DNA of 45,079 nt from Theodoxus fluviatilis (lineage: Eukaryota > Mollusca > Gastropoda > Cycloneritida > Neritidae). The notes under the pieces are model-generated. The model was not told where the DNA came from and searched no databases. It worked only from the letters and a program-made list of their open reading frames with translations. A program made the position numbers and the translations under genes. The stretch lies in NCBI GenBank assembly GCA_034096865.1, contig JAWQFJ010001146.1:25001-70079 (forward strand), written 5' to 3'. The number at the start of each line of letters is the position of its first letter. Position 1 is the first letter of the stretch. Of the stretch, positions 11,001-22,896 are shown in pieces.

Positions 11001-12903
11001 ACCTACCCATCCTACAGAACCTACCCATCCTACAGAACCTACCCATCCTACAGAACCTACCCATCCTACAGAACCTACAGAACCTACCCATCCTACACAA
11101 CCTCCCCATCCTACAGAACCTACCCATCCTACAGAACCTACCCATCCTACAGAACCTCCCCATCCTACAGAACCTCCCCATCCTACAGAACCTCCCCAGC
11201 CTACAGAACCTCCCCATCCTACAGAACCTCCCCATCCTACACAACCTCCCCATCCTACACAACCTCCCCATCCTACACAACCTCCCCATCCTACAGAACC
11301 TCCCCATCCTACAGAACCTACCCATCCTACAGAACCTCCCCATCCTACAGAACCTCCCCATCCTACAGAACCTCCCCATCCTACAGAACCTACCCATCCT
11401 ACAGAACCTACCCATCCTACAGAACCTCCCCATCCTACAGAACCTCCCCATCCTACAGAACCTCCCCATCCTACAGAACCTACCCATCCTACAGAACCTA
11501 CCCATCCTACAGAACCTACCCATCCTACAGAACCTCCCCATCCTACAGAACCTACCCATCCTACAGAACCTACCCATCCTACAGAACCTCCCCATCCTAC
11601 AGAACCTACCCATCCTACAGAACCTACCCATCCTACAGAACCTCCCCATCCTACAGAACCTACCCAGCCTACAGAACCTCCCCATCCTACAGAACCTCCC
11701 CATCCTACAGAACCTACCCATCCTACAGAACCTACCCATCCTACACAACCTCCCCATCCTACAGAACCTCCCCATCCTACAGAACCTCCCCATCCTACAC
11801 AACCTCCCCATCCTACAGAACCTCCCCATCCTACAGAACCTCCCCATCCTACAGAACCTACAGAACCTACCCATCCTACAGAACCTCCCCATCCTACAGA
11901 ACCTCCCCATCCTACAGAACCTACCCATCCTACAGAACCTACCCATCCTACAGAACCTCCCCATCCTACAGAACCTACCCATCCTACAGAACCTCCCCAT
12001 CCTACAGAACCTACAGAACCTACCCATCCTACAGAACCTCCCCATCCTACAGAACCTCCCCATCCTACAGAACCTACCCATCCTACAGAACCTACCCATC
12101 CTACAGAACCTCCCCATCCTACAGAACCTACCCAGCCTACAGAACCTCCCCATCCTACAGAACCTCCCCATCCTACAGAACCTCCCCATCCTACAGAACC
12201 TCCCCATCCTACAGAACCTCCCCAACCTACAGAACCTACCCATCCTACAGAACCTACCCATCCTACAGAACCTACCCATCCTACAGAACCTACCCATCCT
12301 ACAGAACCTCCCCATCCTACAGAACCTACAGAACCTACCCATCCTACAGAACCTACAGAACCTACCCATCCTACAGAACCTCCCCATCCTACAGAACCTC
12401 CCCATCCTACAGAACCTCCCCATCCTACAGAACCTACCCATCCTACAGAACCTACCCATCCTACAGAACCTACCCATCCTACAGAACCTACAGAACCTAC
12501 CCATCCTACAGAACCTACCCATCCTACAGAACCTACCCATCCTACAGAACAGACCCATCCTACAGAACCTACCCATCCTACAGAACAGACCCATCCTACA
12601 GAACCTACCCATCCTACAGAACCTACCCATCCTACAGAACAGACCCATCCTACAGAACAGACCCATCCTACAGAACAAACCCATCCTACAGAACAGACCC
12701 ATCCTACAGAACCTACCCATCCTACAGAACCTACCCAGCCTACAGAACCTACCCATCCTACAGAACCTCCCCATCCTACAGAACCTCCCCATCCTACAGA
12801 ACCTCCCCATCCTACAGAACCTCCCCAGCCTACAGAACCTACCCATCCTACAGAACCTCCCCATCCTACAGAACCTCCCCATCCTACAGAACCTACCCAT
12901 CCT
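5080..12903 (+). repeat. 18-bp satellite array (CATCCTACAGAACCTCCC), about 7.8 kb
   Basis: The array is built from the 18-bp unit CATCCTACAGAACCTCCC. Left of about 9840 many units are 17 bp (one C lost) or 14 bp (ending GAACC before the next CATCC). Right of 9840 units are 18 bp with occasional 9-bp insertions (ACAGAACCT), and variants are mostly C to A in the last triplet, G to C giving ACACAA, or CAT to CAG. The unit has no stop codon in any forward frame, so very long ORFs arise automatically, and the reverse strand also stays open for about 1,040 codons at 9778-12900. I do not treat the whole as a gene. Confidence 0.97.
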
Positions 12904-12960
12904 ATTATTTCCAGCTATGTCACCTTAACCACAACTGGAGTTTTTGTGGGGGGTTTTTAA
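9841..12960 (+). other. frame-preserving half of the array, possible His-Pro-Thr-Glu-Pro repeat ORF
   Basis: From about 9841 to the stop at 12960 every unit and every insertion is a multiple of three, so one frame reads HPTEPP/HPTEPT hexapeptides with TEP insertions, then about 20 non-repeat residues. If expressed it would be a Pro/Thr/Glu/His-rich low-complexity chain. Against this, the variants change amino acids and are hardly ever synonymous, no start codon or splice acceptor is evident, and an 18-bp unit keeps frame by itself. Coding status is a weak possibility only. Confidence 0.15.
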
Positions 12961-13272
12961 TCCCTAAAATGAATGGCACAAGTCCATCATGAACAGTTTC
13001 CATCCTCATCAAGAAATCCTGCCTTTAGATCCTCTGATTTGCCCACATCTGATCAATCTGATGGTCGAGATGGCCTGAATTGAAAATTTTTACTCGAGTC
13101 ATCTCGCTATCGTGACTATGCCTTGATGAAACCTGGGGGTTCCAAGCATAACGTTATTCTCTGACAAGTGTCCAATGTTCAGATTTCAGACCAGTGTTGT
13201 CCAGTCTTCCTTCAGAGCCATCCCAACTGCCAACAGCTGTCAGGAGTGACACACATCTGCAGCTACTCAATG
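12961..13272. other. non-repetitive spacer between the two satellites
   Basis: About 310 bp of mixed-composition sequence. I see no ORF of note, no tandem repeat and no recognisable transposon end. Confidence 0.7.
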
Positions 13273-16200
13273 CTCCTCTAATCAACTCAGCCTCTAATCA
13301 GCTCTAGTCAGCTCTACCTCTAGTCAGCTCTACCTCTAGTCAGCTCTAGTCAGCTCAGCCTCTAATCAGCTCTACCTCTAATCAGCTCTACCTCTAGTCA
13401 GCTCTAGTCAGCTCAGCCTCTAATCAGCTCTACCTCTAATCAGCTCTACCTCTAATCAGCTCTACCTCTAATCAGCTCTAATCAGCTCTACCTCTAATCA
13501 GCTCTAATCAGCTCTACCTCTAATCAGCTCTAATCAGCTCTACCTCTAATCAGCTCTAATCAGCTCTAATCAGCTCTACCTCTAATCAGCTCTACCTCTA
13601 ATCAGCTCTACCTCTAATCAGCTCTACCTCTAATCAGCTCTAATCAGCTCTACCTCTAATCAGCTCTAATCAGCTCTACCTCTAATCAGCTCTAATCAGC
13701 TCTACCTCTAATCAGCTCTAATCAGCTCTACCTCTAATCAGCTCTAATCAGCTCTACCTCTAATCAGCTCTAATCAGCTCAGCCTCCAATCAGCTCTACC
13801 TCTAATCAGCTCTAATCAGCTCTACCTCTAGTCTGCTCTACCTCTAGTCAGCTCTACCTCTAATCAGCTCAACCTCTAATCAGCTCTAATCAGCTCTACC
13901 TCTAATCAGCTCTAATCAGCTCTACCTCTAATCAGCTCTAATCAGCTCTACCTCTAATCAGCTCTAATCAGCTCTACCTCTAATCAGCTCTAATCAGCTC
14001 TACCTCTAATCAGCTCTAATCAGCTCTACCTCTAATCAGCTCTACCTCTAATCAGCTCTAATCAGCTCTACCTCTAATCAGCTCTACCTCTAATCAGCTC
14101 TACCTCTAATCAGCTCTACCTCTAATCAGCTCTACCTCTAATCAGCTCTACCTCTAATCAGCTCTACCTCTAATCAGCTCTACCTCTAATCAGCTCTACC
14201 TCTAATCAGCTCTACCTCTAATCAGCTCTAATCAGCTCTACCTCTAATCAGCTCTACCTCTAATCAGCTCTAGTCAGCTCTACCTCTAATCAGCTCTAGT
14301 CAGCTCTACCTCTAATCAGCTCTACCTCTAATCAGCTCTACCTCTAATCAGCTCTACCTCTAATCAGCTCTAATCAGCTCTACCTCTAATCAGCTCTACC
14401 TCTAATCAGCTCTAGTCAGCTCTACCTCTAATCAGCTCAACCTCTAATCAGCTCTACCTCTAATCAGCTCTAATCAGCTCTACCTCTAATCAGCTCTAGT
14501 CAGCTCTACCTCTAATCAGCTCTACCTCTAATCAGCTCTACCTCTAATCAGCTCTAGTCAGCTCTACCTCTAATCAGCTCTACCTCTAATCAGCTCTACC
14601 TCTAATCAGCTCTACCTCTAATCAGCTCTAATCAGCTCTACCTCTAATCAGCTCTACCTCTAATCAGCTCTACCTCTAATCAGCTCTACCTCTAATCAGC
14701 TCTAATCAGCTCTACCTCTAATCAGCTCTACCTCTAATCAGCTCTAGTCAGCTCTACCTCTAATCAGCTCAACCTCTAATCAGCTCTACCTCTAATCAGC
14801 TCAACCTCTAATCAGCTCTACCTCTAATCAGCTCTACCTCTAATCAGCTCTACCTCTAATCAGCTCTACCTCTAGTCAGCTCTACCTTTAATCAGCTCTA
14901 ATCAGCTCTACCTTTAATCAGCTCTACCTCTAATCAGCTCTACCTCTAATCAGCTCTACCTCTAATCAGCTCTAGTCAGCTCTACCTCTAATCAGCTCTA
15001 ATCAGCTCTACCTCTAATCAGCTCTAATCAGCTCTACCTCTAATCAGCTCTAATCAGCTCTACCTCTAATCAGCTCTAATCAGCTCTACCTTTAATCAGC
15101 TCTACCTCTAATCAGCTCTACCTCTAATCAGCTCTACCTCTAATCAGCTCTACCTCTAATCAGCTCTACCTCTAATCAGCTCTACCTCTAATCAGCTCTA
15201 CCTCTAATCAGCTCTAATCAGCTCTACCTCTAATCAGCTCTAATCAGCTCTACCTCTAATCAGCTCTAATCAGCTCTACCTCTAATCAGCTCTAATCAGC
15301 TCTACCTCTAATCAGCTCTAATCAGCTCTACCTTTAATCAGCTCAGCCTCTAATCAGCTCTACCTCTAATCAGCTCTACCTCTAATCAGCTCTACCTCTA
15401 ATCAGCTCTACCTCTAATCAGCTCTAATCAGCTCTAATCAGCTCTACCTCTAATCAGCTCTACCTCTAATCAGCTCTACCTCTAATCAGCTCTACCTCTA
15501 ATCAGCTCTACCTCTAATCAGCTCTACCTCTAATCAGCTCTAATCAGCTCTACCTCTAATCAGCTCTACCTCTAATCAGCTCTACCTCTAATCAGCTCTA
15601 CCTCTAATCAGCTCTACCTCTAATCAGCTCTACCTCTAATCAGCTCTACCTCTAATCAGCTCTAATCAGCTCTACCTCTAATCAGCTCTACCTCTAATCA
15701 GCTCTACCTCTAATCAGCTCTACCTCTAATCAGCTCTACCTCTAATCAGCTCTAATCAGCTCTACCTCTAATCAGCTCTAATCAGCTCTACCTCTAATCA
15801 GCTCTACCTCTAATCAGCTCTACCTCTAATCAGCTCTACCTCTAATCAGCTCTACCTCTAATCAGCTCTACCTCTAATCAGCTCAACCTCTAATCAGCTC
15901 TACCTCTAATCAGCTCTACCTCTAATCAGCTCTACCTCTAATCAGCTCTAATCAGCTCTACCTCTAATCAGCTCTACCTCTAATCAGCTCTAATCAGCTC
16001 TACCTCTAATCAGCTCTACCTCTAATCAGCTCTACCTCTAATCAGCTCTACCTCTAATCAGCTCTACCTCTAATCAGCTCTACCTCTAATCAGCTCTAAT
16101 CAGCTCTAATCAGCTCTACCTCTAATCAGCTCTACCTCTAATCAGCTCTAATCAGCTCTACCTCTAATCAGCTCTACCTCTAATCAGCTCTACCTCTAAT

Positions 16201-19200
16201 CAGCTCTAATCAGCTCTACCTCTAATCAGCTCTACCTCTAATCAGCTCTACCTCTAGTCAGCTCTACCTCTAATCAGCTCTACCTCTAATCAGCTCTACC
16301 TCTAATCAGCTCTACCTCTAATCAGCTCTACCTCTAATCAGCTCTAATCAGCTCTACCTCTAATCAGCTCTAATCAGCTCTACCTCTAATCAGCTCTACC
16401 TCTAATCAGCTCTAATCAGCTCTACCTCTAGTCAGCTCTACCTCTAATCAGCTCTAATCAGCTCTACCTCTAATCAGCTCAACCTCTAATCAGCTCTAAT
16501 CAGCTCTACCTCTAATCAGCTCTAATCAGCTCTACCTCTAATCAGCTCTAATCAGCTCTACCTCTAGTCAGCTCTACCTCTAATCAGCTCTAATCAGCTC
16601 TACCTCTAGTCAGCTCAGCCTCCAATCAGCTCAACCTCTAATCAGCTCTACCTCTAATCAGCTCTACCTCTAATCAGCTCTAATCAGCTCTACCTCTAGT
16701 CAGCTCTACCTCTAATCAGCTCTAATCAGCTCTACCTCTAGTCAGCTCTACCTCTAATCAGCTCTAATCAGCTCTACCTCTAATCAGCTCTAGTCAGCTC
16801 AGCCTCCAATCAGCTCTACCTCTAATCAGCTCTACCTCTAATCAGCTCTAATCAGCTCTACCTCTAGTCAGCTCTAATCAGCTCTACCTCTAATCAGCTC
16901 TAATCAGCTCTACCTCTAATCAGCTCTACCTCTAATCAGCCTCTAATCAGCTCAACCTCTAATCAGCTCAACCTCTAATCAGCTCTACCTCTAATCAGCT
17001 CTACCTCTAATCAGCCTCTAATCAGCTCAACCTCTAATCAGCTCAACCTCTAATCAGCTCAACCTCTAATCAGCTCTACCTCTAATCAGCTCTACCTCTA
17101 ATCAGCTCTAATCAGCTCTTCCTCTAATCAGCTCTACCTCTAATCAGCTCTAATCAGCTCTTCCTCTAATCAGCTCTACCTCTAATCAGCTCTAATCAGC
17201 TCTTCCTCTAATCAGCTCTACCTCTAGTCAGCTCCAATCAGCTCAGCCTCTAATCAGCTCTACCTCTAATCAGCTCTACCTCTAATCAGCTCTAATCAGC
17301 TCAACCTCCAATCAGCTCAGCCTCCAATCAGCTCAGCCTCTAGTCAGCTCAAACTCTAGTCAGCTCCAATCAGCTCAGCCTCCAATCAGCTCAGCCACTA
17401 ATCAGCTCTACCTCTAGTCAGCTCTAATCAGCTCAACCTCTAGTCAGCTCAGCCTCTAATCAGCTCTAATCAGCTCAACCTCTAGTCAGCTCAGCCTCTA
17501 ATCAGCTCTAATCAGCTCAACCTCTAGTCAGCTCAGCCTCTAATCAGCTCTAATCAGCTCAGCCTCTAATCAGCTCTAATCAGCTCTAATCAGCTCAACC
17601 TCTAATCAGCTCTAATCAGCTCAACCTCTAGTCAGCTCTAATCAGCTCTAATCAGCTCAACCTCTTAATCAGCTCTAATCAGCTCTAATCAGCTCAACCT
17701 CTTAATCAGCTCTAATCAGCTCAACCTCTAGTCAGCTCTAATCAGCTCTAATCAGCTCAACCTCTAGTCAGCTCAGCCTCTAATCAGCTCTAGTCAGCTC
17801 AGCCTCTAATCAGCTCAACCTCTAATCAGCTCAACCTCTAATCAGCTCTAATCAGCTCTAATCAGCTCAGCCTCTAATCAGCTCTAATCAGCTCAGCCTC
17901 TAATCTGCTCTAATCAGCTCAGCCTCTAATCAGCTCTAATCAGCTCTAATCAGCTCAGCCTCTAATCAGCTCTAATCAGCTCAACCTCTAATCAGCTCTA
18001 ATCAGCTCAGCCTCTAATCAGCTCTAATCAGCTCTAATCAGCTCTAATCAGCTCAGCCTCTAATCAGCTCTAATCAGCTCTAATCAGCTCAGCCTCTAAT
18101 CAGCTCTAATCAGCTCAACCTCTAATCAGCTCTAATCAGCTCTAATCAGCTCAGCCTCTAATCAGCTCTAATCAGCTCAGCCTCTAATCAGCTCTAATCA
18201 GCTCAGCCTCTAATCAGCTCAGCCTCTAATCAGCTCTACCTCTAGTCAGCTCTAATCAGCTCAACCTCTAATCAGCTCAGCCTCTAGTCAGCTCAAACTC
18301 TAGTCAGCTCCAATCAGCTCAGCCTCTAATCAGCTCTACCTCTAATCAGCTCTAATCAGCTCAGCCTCCAATCAGCTCAGCCTCTAGTCAGCTCAGCCTC
18401 AAGTCAGCTCAAACTCTAGTCAGCTCCAATCAGCTCAGCCTCTAATCAGCTCTACCTCTAATCAGCTCCAATCAGCTCAGCCTCTAATCAGCTCAAACTC
18501 TAGTCAGCTCCAATCAGCTCAGCCTCCAATCAGCTCAGCCTCTAATCAGCTCTAATCAGCTCTACCTCTAATCAGCTCTACCTCTAATCAGCTCCAATCA
18601 GCTCAGCCTCCAATCAGCTCAGCCTCTAATCAGCTCTAATCAGCTCAGCCTCTAATCAGCTCTACCTCTAATCAGCTCCAATCAGCTCAGCCTCTAATCA
18701 GCTCTACCTCTAATCAGCTCTACCTCTAATCAGCTCTACCTCTAATCAGCTCTACCTCTAATCAGCTCTACCTCTAATCAGCTCTAATCAGCTCAGCCTC
18801 CAATCAGCTCAGCCTCTAGTCAGCTCAAACTCTAGTCAGCTCCAATCAGCTCAGCCTCCAATCAGCTCAGCCTCTAATCAGCTCTACCTCTAGTCAGCTC
18901 TAATCAGCTCAGCCTTTAATCAGCTCTAATCAGCTCAGCCTTTAATCAGCTCTAATCAGCTCAACCTCTAGTCAGCTCAGCCTCTAATCAGCTCTAATCA
19001 GCTCAACCTCTAGTCAGCTCAGCCTCTAATCAACTCTAATCAGCTCAGCCTCTAATCAGCTCAGCCTCTAATCAGCTCTAATCAGCTCTAATCAGCTCAA
19101 CCTCTTAATCAGCTCTAATCAGCTCAACCTCTAGTCAGCTTTAATCAGCTCTAATCAGCTCAGCCTCTAATCAGCTCTAATCAGCTCAACCTCTTAATCA

Positions 19201-19775
19201 GCTCTAATCAGCTCTAATCAGCTCAACCTCTTAATCAGCTCTAATCAGCTCAACCTCTAGTCAGCTCAGCCTCTAATCAGCTCTAGTCAGCTCAGCCTCT
19301 AATTAGCTCAACCTCTAATCAGCTCTAATCAGCTCAGCCTCTAATCAGCTCTAATCAACTCAGCCTCTAATTAGCTCTAATCAGCTCAGCCTCTAATCAG
19401 CTCTAATCAGCTCAACCTCTAATCAGCTCAGCCTCTAATCAGCTCTACCTCTAATCAGCTCTACCTCTAATCAGCTCTACCTCTAATCAGCTCTACCTCT
19501 AATCAGCTCTACCTCTAATCAGCTCAACCTCTAATCAGCTGTACCTCTAATCAGCTCTAATCAGCTCTAATCAGCTCTACCTCTAATCAGCTCAGCCTCT
19601 AATCAGCTCTACCTCTAATCAGCTCAGCCTCTAATCAGCTCAGCCTCTAATCAGCTCAACCTCTAATCAGCTCTAATCAGCTCACCTCTAATCAGCTCAA
19701 CCTCTAATCACCTTAACCTCTAATCAGCTCTACCTCTAATCAGCTCAACCTCTAATCAGCTCTACCTCTAATCAG
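13273..19775 (+). repeat. modular 10/16-bp satellite array, about 6.5 kb
   Basis: The basic decamer is CTCTAATCAG, optionally preceded by a hexamer CTCTAC, CTCAGC or CTCAAC to give 16 bp. Decamer variants are CTCTAGTCAG and CTCCAATCAG. CTCTAC dominates from 13.3 to about 17.2 kb, CTCAGC and CTCAAC from about 17.25 to 19.43 kb, and CTCTAC returns to the end. TAA and TAG occur in every unit, so this array cannot code on the plus strand. It ends sharply at ATCAG/CGGC at 19775. Confidence 0.97.
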
Positions 19776-20180
19776 CGGCACAGTGTTAAGGGTTTGCCCT
19801 TGCATAAATGTAGCAGAGCTTTTAAAATTACAATAATAGGACTCCCATATTGTAGCCTTAATTTTTTTCTTCTTTTTTGAGAATAGTAGATTTAGATAAT
19901 GTCACTGCGCAAATTTTTTATTAGATCATGCAGCATATCACTGACTTCAACAATTCGGTGCTGATGGACTTGTATAATCAGAACACACATCCAAAGTTTT
20001 CGTAGAGGAATGGAACAAGGTAAACACAAACTGCAAACATTTAAACACACAACACTCTGTTGCACAAGCTAAAGTGAGTGCCAGGTAGAAAAAGTCTTGA
20101 GTTTGCATGCAGGATTGAACCAGCAACTTCTCCGACGCACCAGAAGTCTCAATACATGCAGAGATGCAGAAGAAACCTAC
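19776..20180. other. satellite edge and intron-like sequence
   Basis: Mostly AT-rich non-coding sequence. The minus strand at 20112-20121 reads GGTTCAATCC, a good Pol III B-box, but I find no matching A-box, so at most it is a decayed SINE piece. Confidence 0.5.
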
Positions 20181-20249
20181 CATGTACTTCTTGTCATAGT
20201 GTCGAATGCCAGCCAGGTGTGACACGAGCTGCCGCGTGGTGACGGTCAC
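20181..20249 (-). CDS. single exon resembling LACTB (serine beta-lactamase-like protein)
   Basis: This 69-nt stretch on the minus strand is open, bounded by CTCCACAG upstream and GTAGGT downstream, and encodes 23 residues including TTRQLVSHLAGIRHYDK. From knowledge of the family, the segment around SHLSGIRHY is characteristic of LACTB, the mitochondrial filament-forming protein of the class C beta-lactamase / penicillin-binding protein fold. The exon is phase 0 at both ends. The preceding LACTB exon, which should carry the catalytic SxxK, is not seen at higher coordinates, where the Band 7 exons lie. The following exons would be inside or beyond the satellite. It may be a stray duplicated exon, a chimeric exon, or the product of a rearrangement or misassembly. 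Confidence 0.55.
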
Positions 20250-20363
20250 CTGTGGAGGACAGAGATTCATGTTCTCCAGTCTGTGGTGCTTACACTGATG
20301 TGCGCTCAGTGAGTGTGCTTTGGAACACAGCAATGAACTTTCATGTCACTCTTTCTCAGAGAC

Positions 20364-20474
20364 ATCGATGGCACTGGTGCTCATGACGGCCTTGTAGTTG
20401 ATGTCGTACTGCTTGTGTAGGTAGCGCAGTTCATCGGGTCGGAGGAAGTACTGGAAGGTCACGGTAAGGCTGAG
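20364..20474 (-). CDS. Band 7 gene, exon 3
   Basis: 37 codons follow the acceptor TTGTCTTCCTTCAG. The exon includes [19 protein letters not shown]. Its 3' end is uncertain: GAT|GTCTCT is a poor donor, and reading on reaches a stop six codons later (TGA at 20346-20348). Confidence 0.65.
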
Positions 20475-22864
20475 CTGAAGGAAGACAATGTTTGAAAAAA
20501 ATAAGATGACATTCAACTGAGAAACTCAGAAAGTGTCACTGAGGAGAAATTTGATGAGGAAAATATAATTGTGGTTCAGGTAACATGGGCAAAAAAGGGG
20601 TCCATAGGTCTGTCTGAAAATAACCCCCCACCCCCACCCCCACCTTTTTTTTAAAGAAGAGGCTTGATTGAACATAAATCAAACTTTCTTTCACTGAAAA
20701 TGCTTTTTAAAACTGAAATTGTGGATTCCCTGAGTGCTCATGGGGCAGCGAAGATGGGACAGCACAGGGTTTGTTGTTTACCATTGATTTATTTTCTTGT
20801 CTTGTCTTGCATGATCAAAACAAAGTTTAGGGTCAGCAGAAAGAACAGTCAGACTGGCTCCCGTTGTTTCTGTAGTCATACCAAACAGGTAAGTATCAGA
20901 CATGGGACAAGGGAATTATGAAAAATACTGAAACTGAAGGCGCGAAGCGCCGAACCAATGGCGCAAAGCGCCAAGCAAGCTAGGGGGGTCCGGGGGCATG
21001 CCCCCCCGGAATTTTTTAAAAATACGGGAAGCCAAATGGTGCAATCTGATGCAATCTGAGCAGGAAAATTTACTTTCTAGGCTGTTCACTGAAACAGCTA
21101 CAGTACAAAAAAGAAAGTACATTTTTTTAAGTACTCACCCAAAATCACATGTCTGTTTTAGATTGATCTCTGCCATCAATAGTTGTGTGTTGGGTGTGCA
21201 AATACAAAAAAATTGTACATAGAAAAGTCTGTTCATTTTGTGACTGTTTATTCTTCATTTCATTGATACTCTGGGAAGTTTGCTGAAGAAATCCCTCAGG
21301 TCACCACTGGAAATCCTTCGGATGAGACCTTAATAAACCGAGGTCTAGTGTGTGATACACATTCACAACATCAAAATCACGCACTATAAAGATCCTGACG
21401 CTCATGTCCTCGACGGGTGGGTGTCGGCCACAGTAAAAACACCCAGCACGCACAATTTCTCCTTTGTGGAAAACAGTGTGCCAGCGCCCTTGGCAGCAGG
21501 AGACTGGTCTCATTGACTTGAGACACTACACACTGAGAGACAGCCTCAACATCGGCTAAAGCGCCTTGAGCATGCTGCCAGCATGGATACGTGCGCTATA
21601 CAAGTAGACATCATCATCATCATCAAACCTGCCTTTTCTTTGCTGGGGCCGGCACCACATTAGCTTCACTCACGGGCACAGATGACGATCTTTTGTTGAT
21701 GGGGGTCTGCACCACCTTTATGGCGGAAGAAGAGGCCACCTTGGGAATACAAAACCCCGGAGACACATCATTAGCAGTGACTGGAGGTACAGTTTCCCGT
21801 CTCGAAGCACTGACCACAGCTGATGTGGAGGGTGTGGGAGTCTGCAGCTTATTTTTAGAAGAAGAGGCTATCTTGCGGCTCCATGATTTCCGAGCAAAAG
21901 CAATGTGGGATGGTCTACGACTTCGGCCATCAACTGGAACCGTAGCATGATGAGGTACAACACGGGTTGATCTCCAGGGAGTTCCAGTGGCTGCCGAATC
22001 TTTGGGTCCACAGACGGCGTTGTTCGATGCAAATCCAATTTCAGTGCGTGTTTGTTGGTGGTGAGATGCTTTACCAACGCAGACTTTCCATTTGTCCCGT
22101 AATTGATGATTCCTTTCTCGCACCACTTGCAAATGGCTTCTCCAGGCACGTCGATTTTTGCGATGGAATCGCCGATCAACTGGGATCTCTCCTTGCCCTT
22201 GTATTTCACTACAACTCTCTCCGACAGCCATTGCACTTTCCATTTGTTTTTCACACTGTCAACCTTGTCGATGTTCGCGGACTCAACACTTTCATTTTCT
22301 GTCAACACTCGATAGGAGTAAATCGCCATTTTGACTGCTTCGACTTCACAACTGCACAAGCGCTCGGAGAATCCGAAAACGAGTATTTTCAGCTTCGGCA
22401 AAGATCGGCAATGATCATGACCAATCAAAACGAGTGCAAAGTTTGGATAAATGACGTCGCAGTACTTCGTGAAACATGACGGAACGACCCGACAACCGAA
22501 CTTGCGAAGGCGTCAAAGTTCACCCTACCCCCCCCCCCCCCCCCCCCCCCAATTTTCTCTTCGGATTTGCGTCGATCTCAGAAATGACCCATTGACTTTT
22601 AAAAAATACGGAAATCAGTATAAATACGGATCAGTCCCATGTCTGAAGTATGCAGTTCCATAAAATTGCAGTTACAACCTGCATTTAAGCTTCAACCCTC
22701 CGAGAGCCACAGTCCAAATGTTTGGCCACTGGGCTCTGGCTCTGTATGTTAAACTTTCACTAAGCTTACTCTCTATTGGTTAGAGCCTATCTTTATCAAC
22801 CAATGAAAGCACAGCATGCATCAGAGCCAGTCTACCATCAATGCCAGTGCATTGGGGGTGCTTA

Positions 22865-22896
<32 letters not shown>

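Noticed and set aside
9778..12900. A 1,040-codon minus-strand ORF of MGRFCR repeats
   Set aside because: It is the reverse reading of the same stop-free 18-bp unit; no promoter, splice sites or non-repeat domain support it.
5032..12960. A 2,642-codon plus-strand ORF over the 18-bp satellite
   Set aside because: The unit lacks stop codons in all three forward frames, so any length of array stays open. The left half shifts frame at many units and the supposed start lies before an N gap. Only the right half is kept as a weak possibility.
5080..19775. CRISPR array
   Set aside because: The repeats are contiguous without unique spacers, and the window is clearly from an animal genome with spliced genes.
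20095..20175. A second tRNA-derived SINE on the minus strand
   Set aside because: Only a B-box (GGTTCAATCC) is present; no A-box or target duplication was found.
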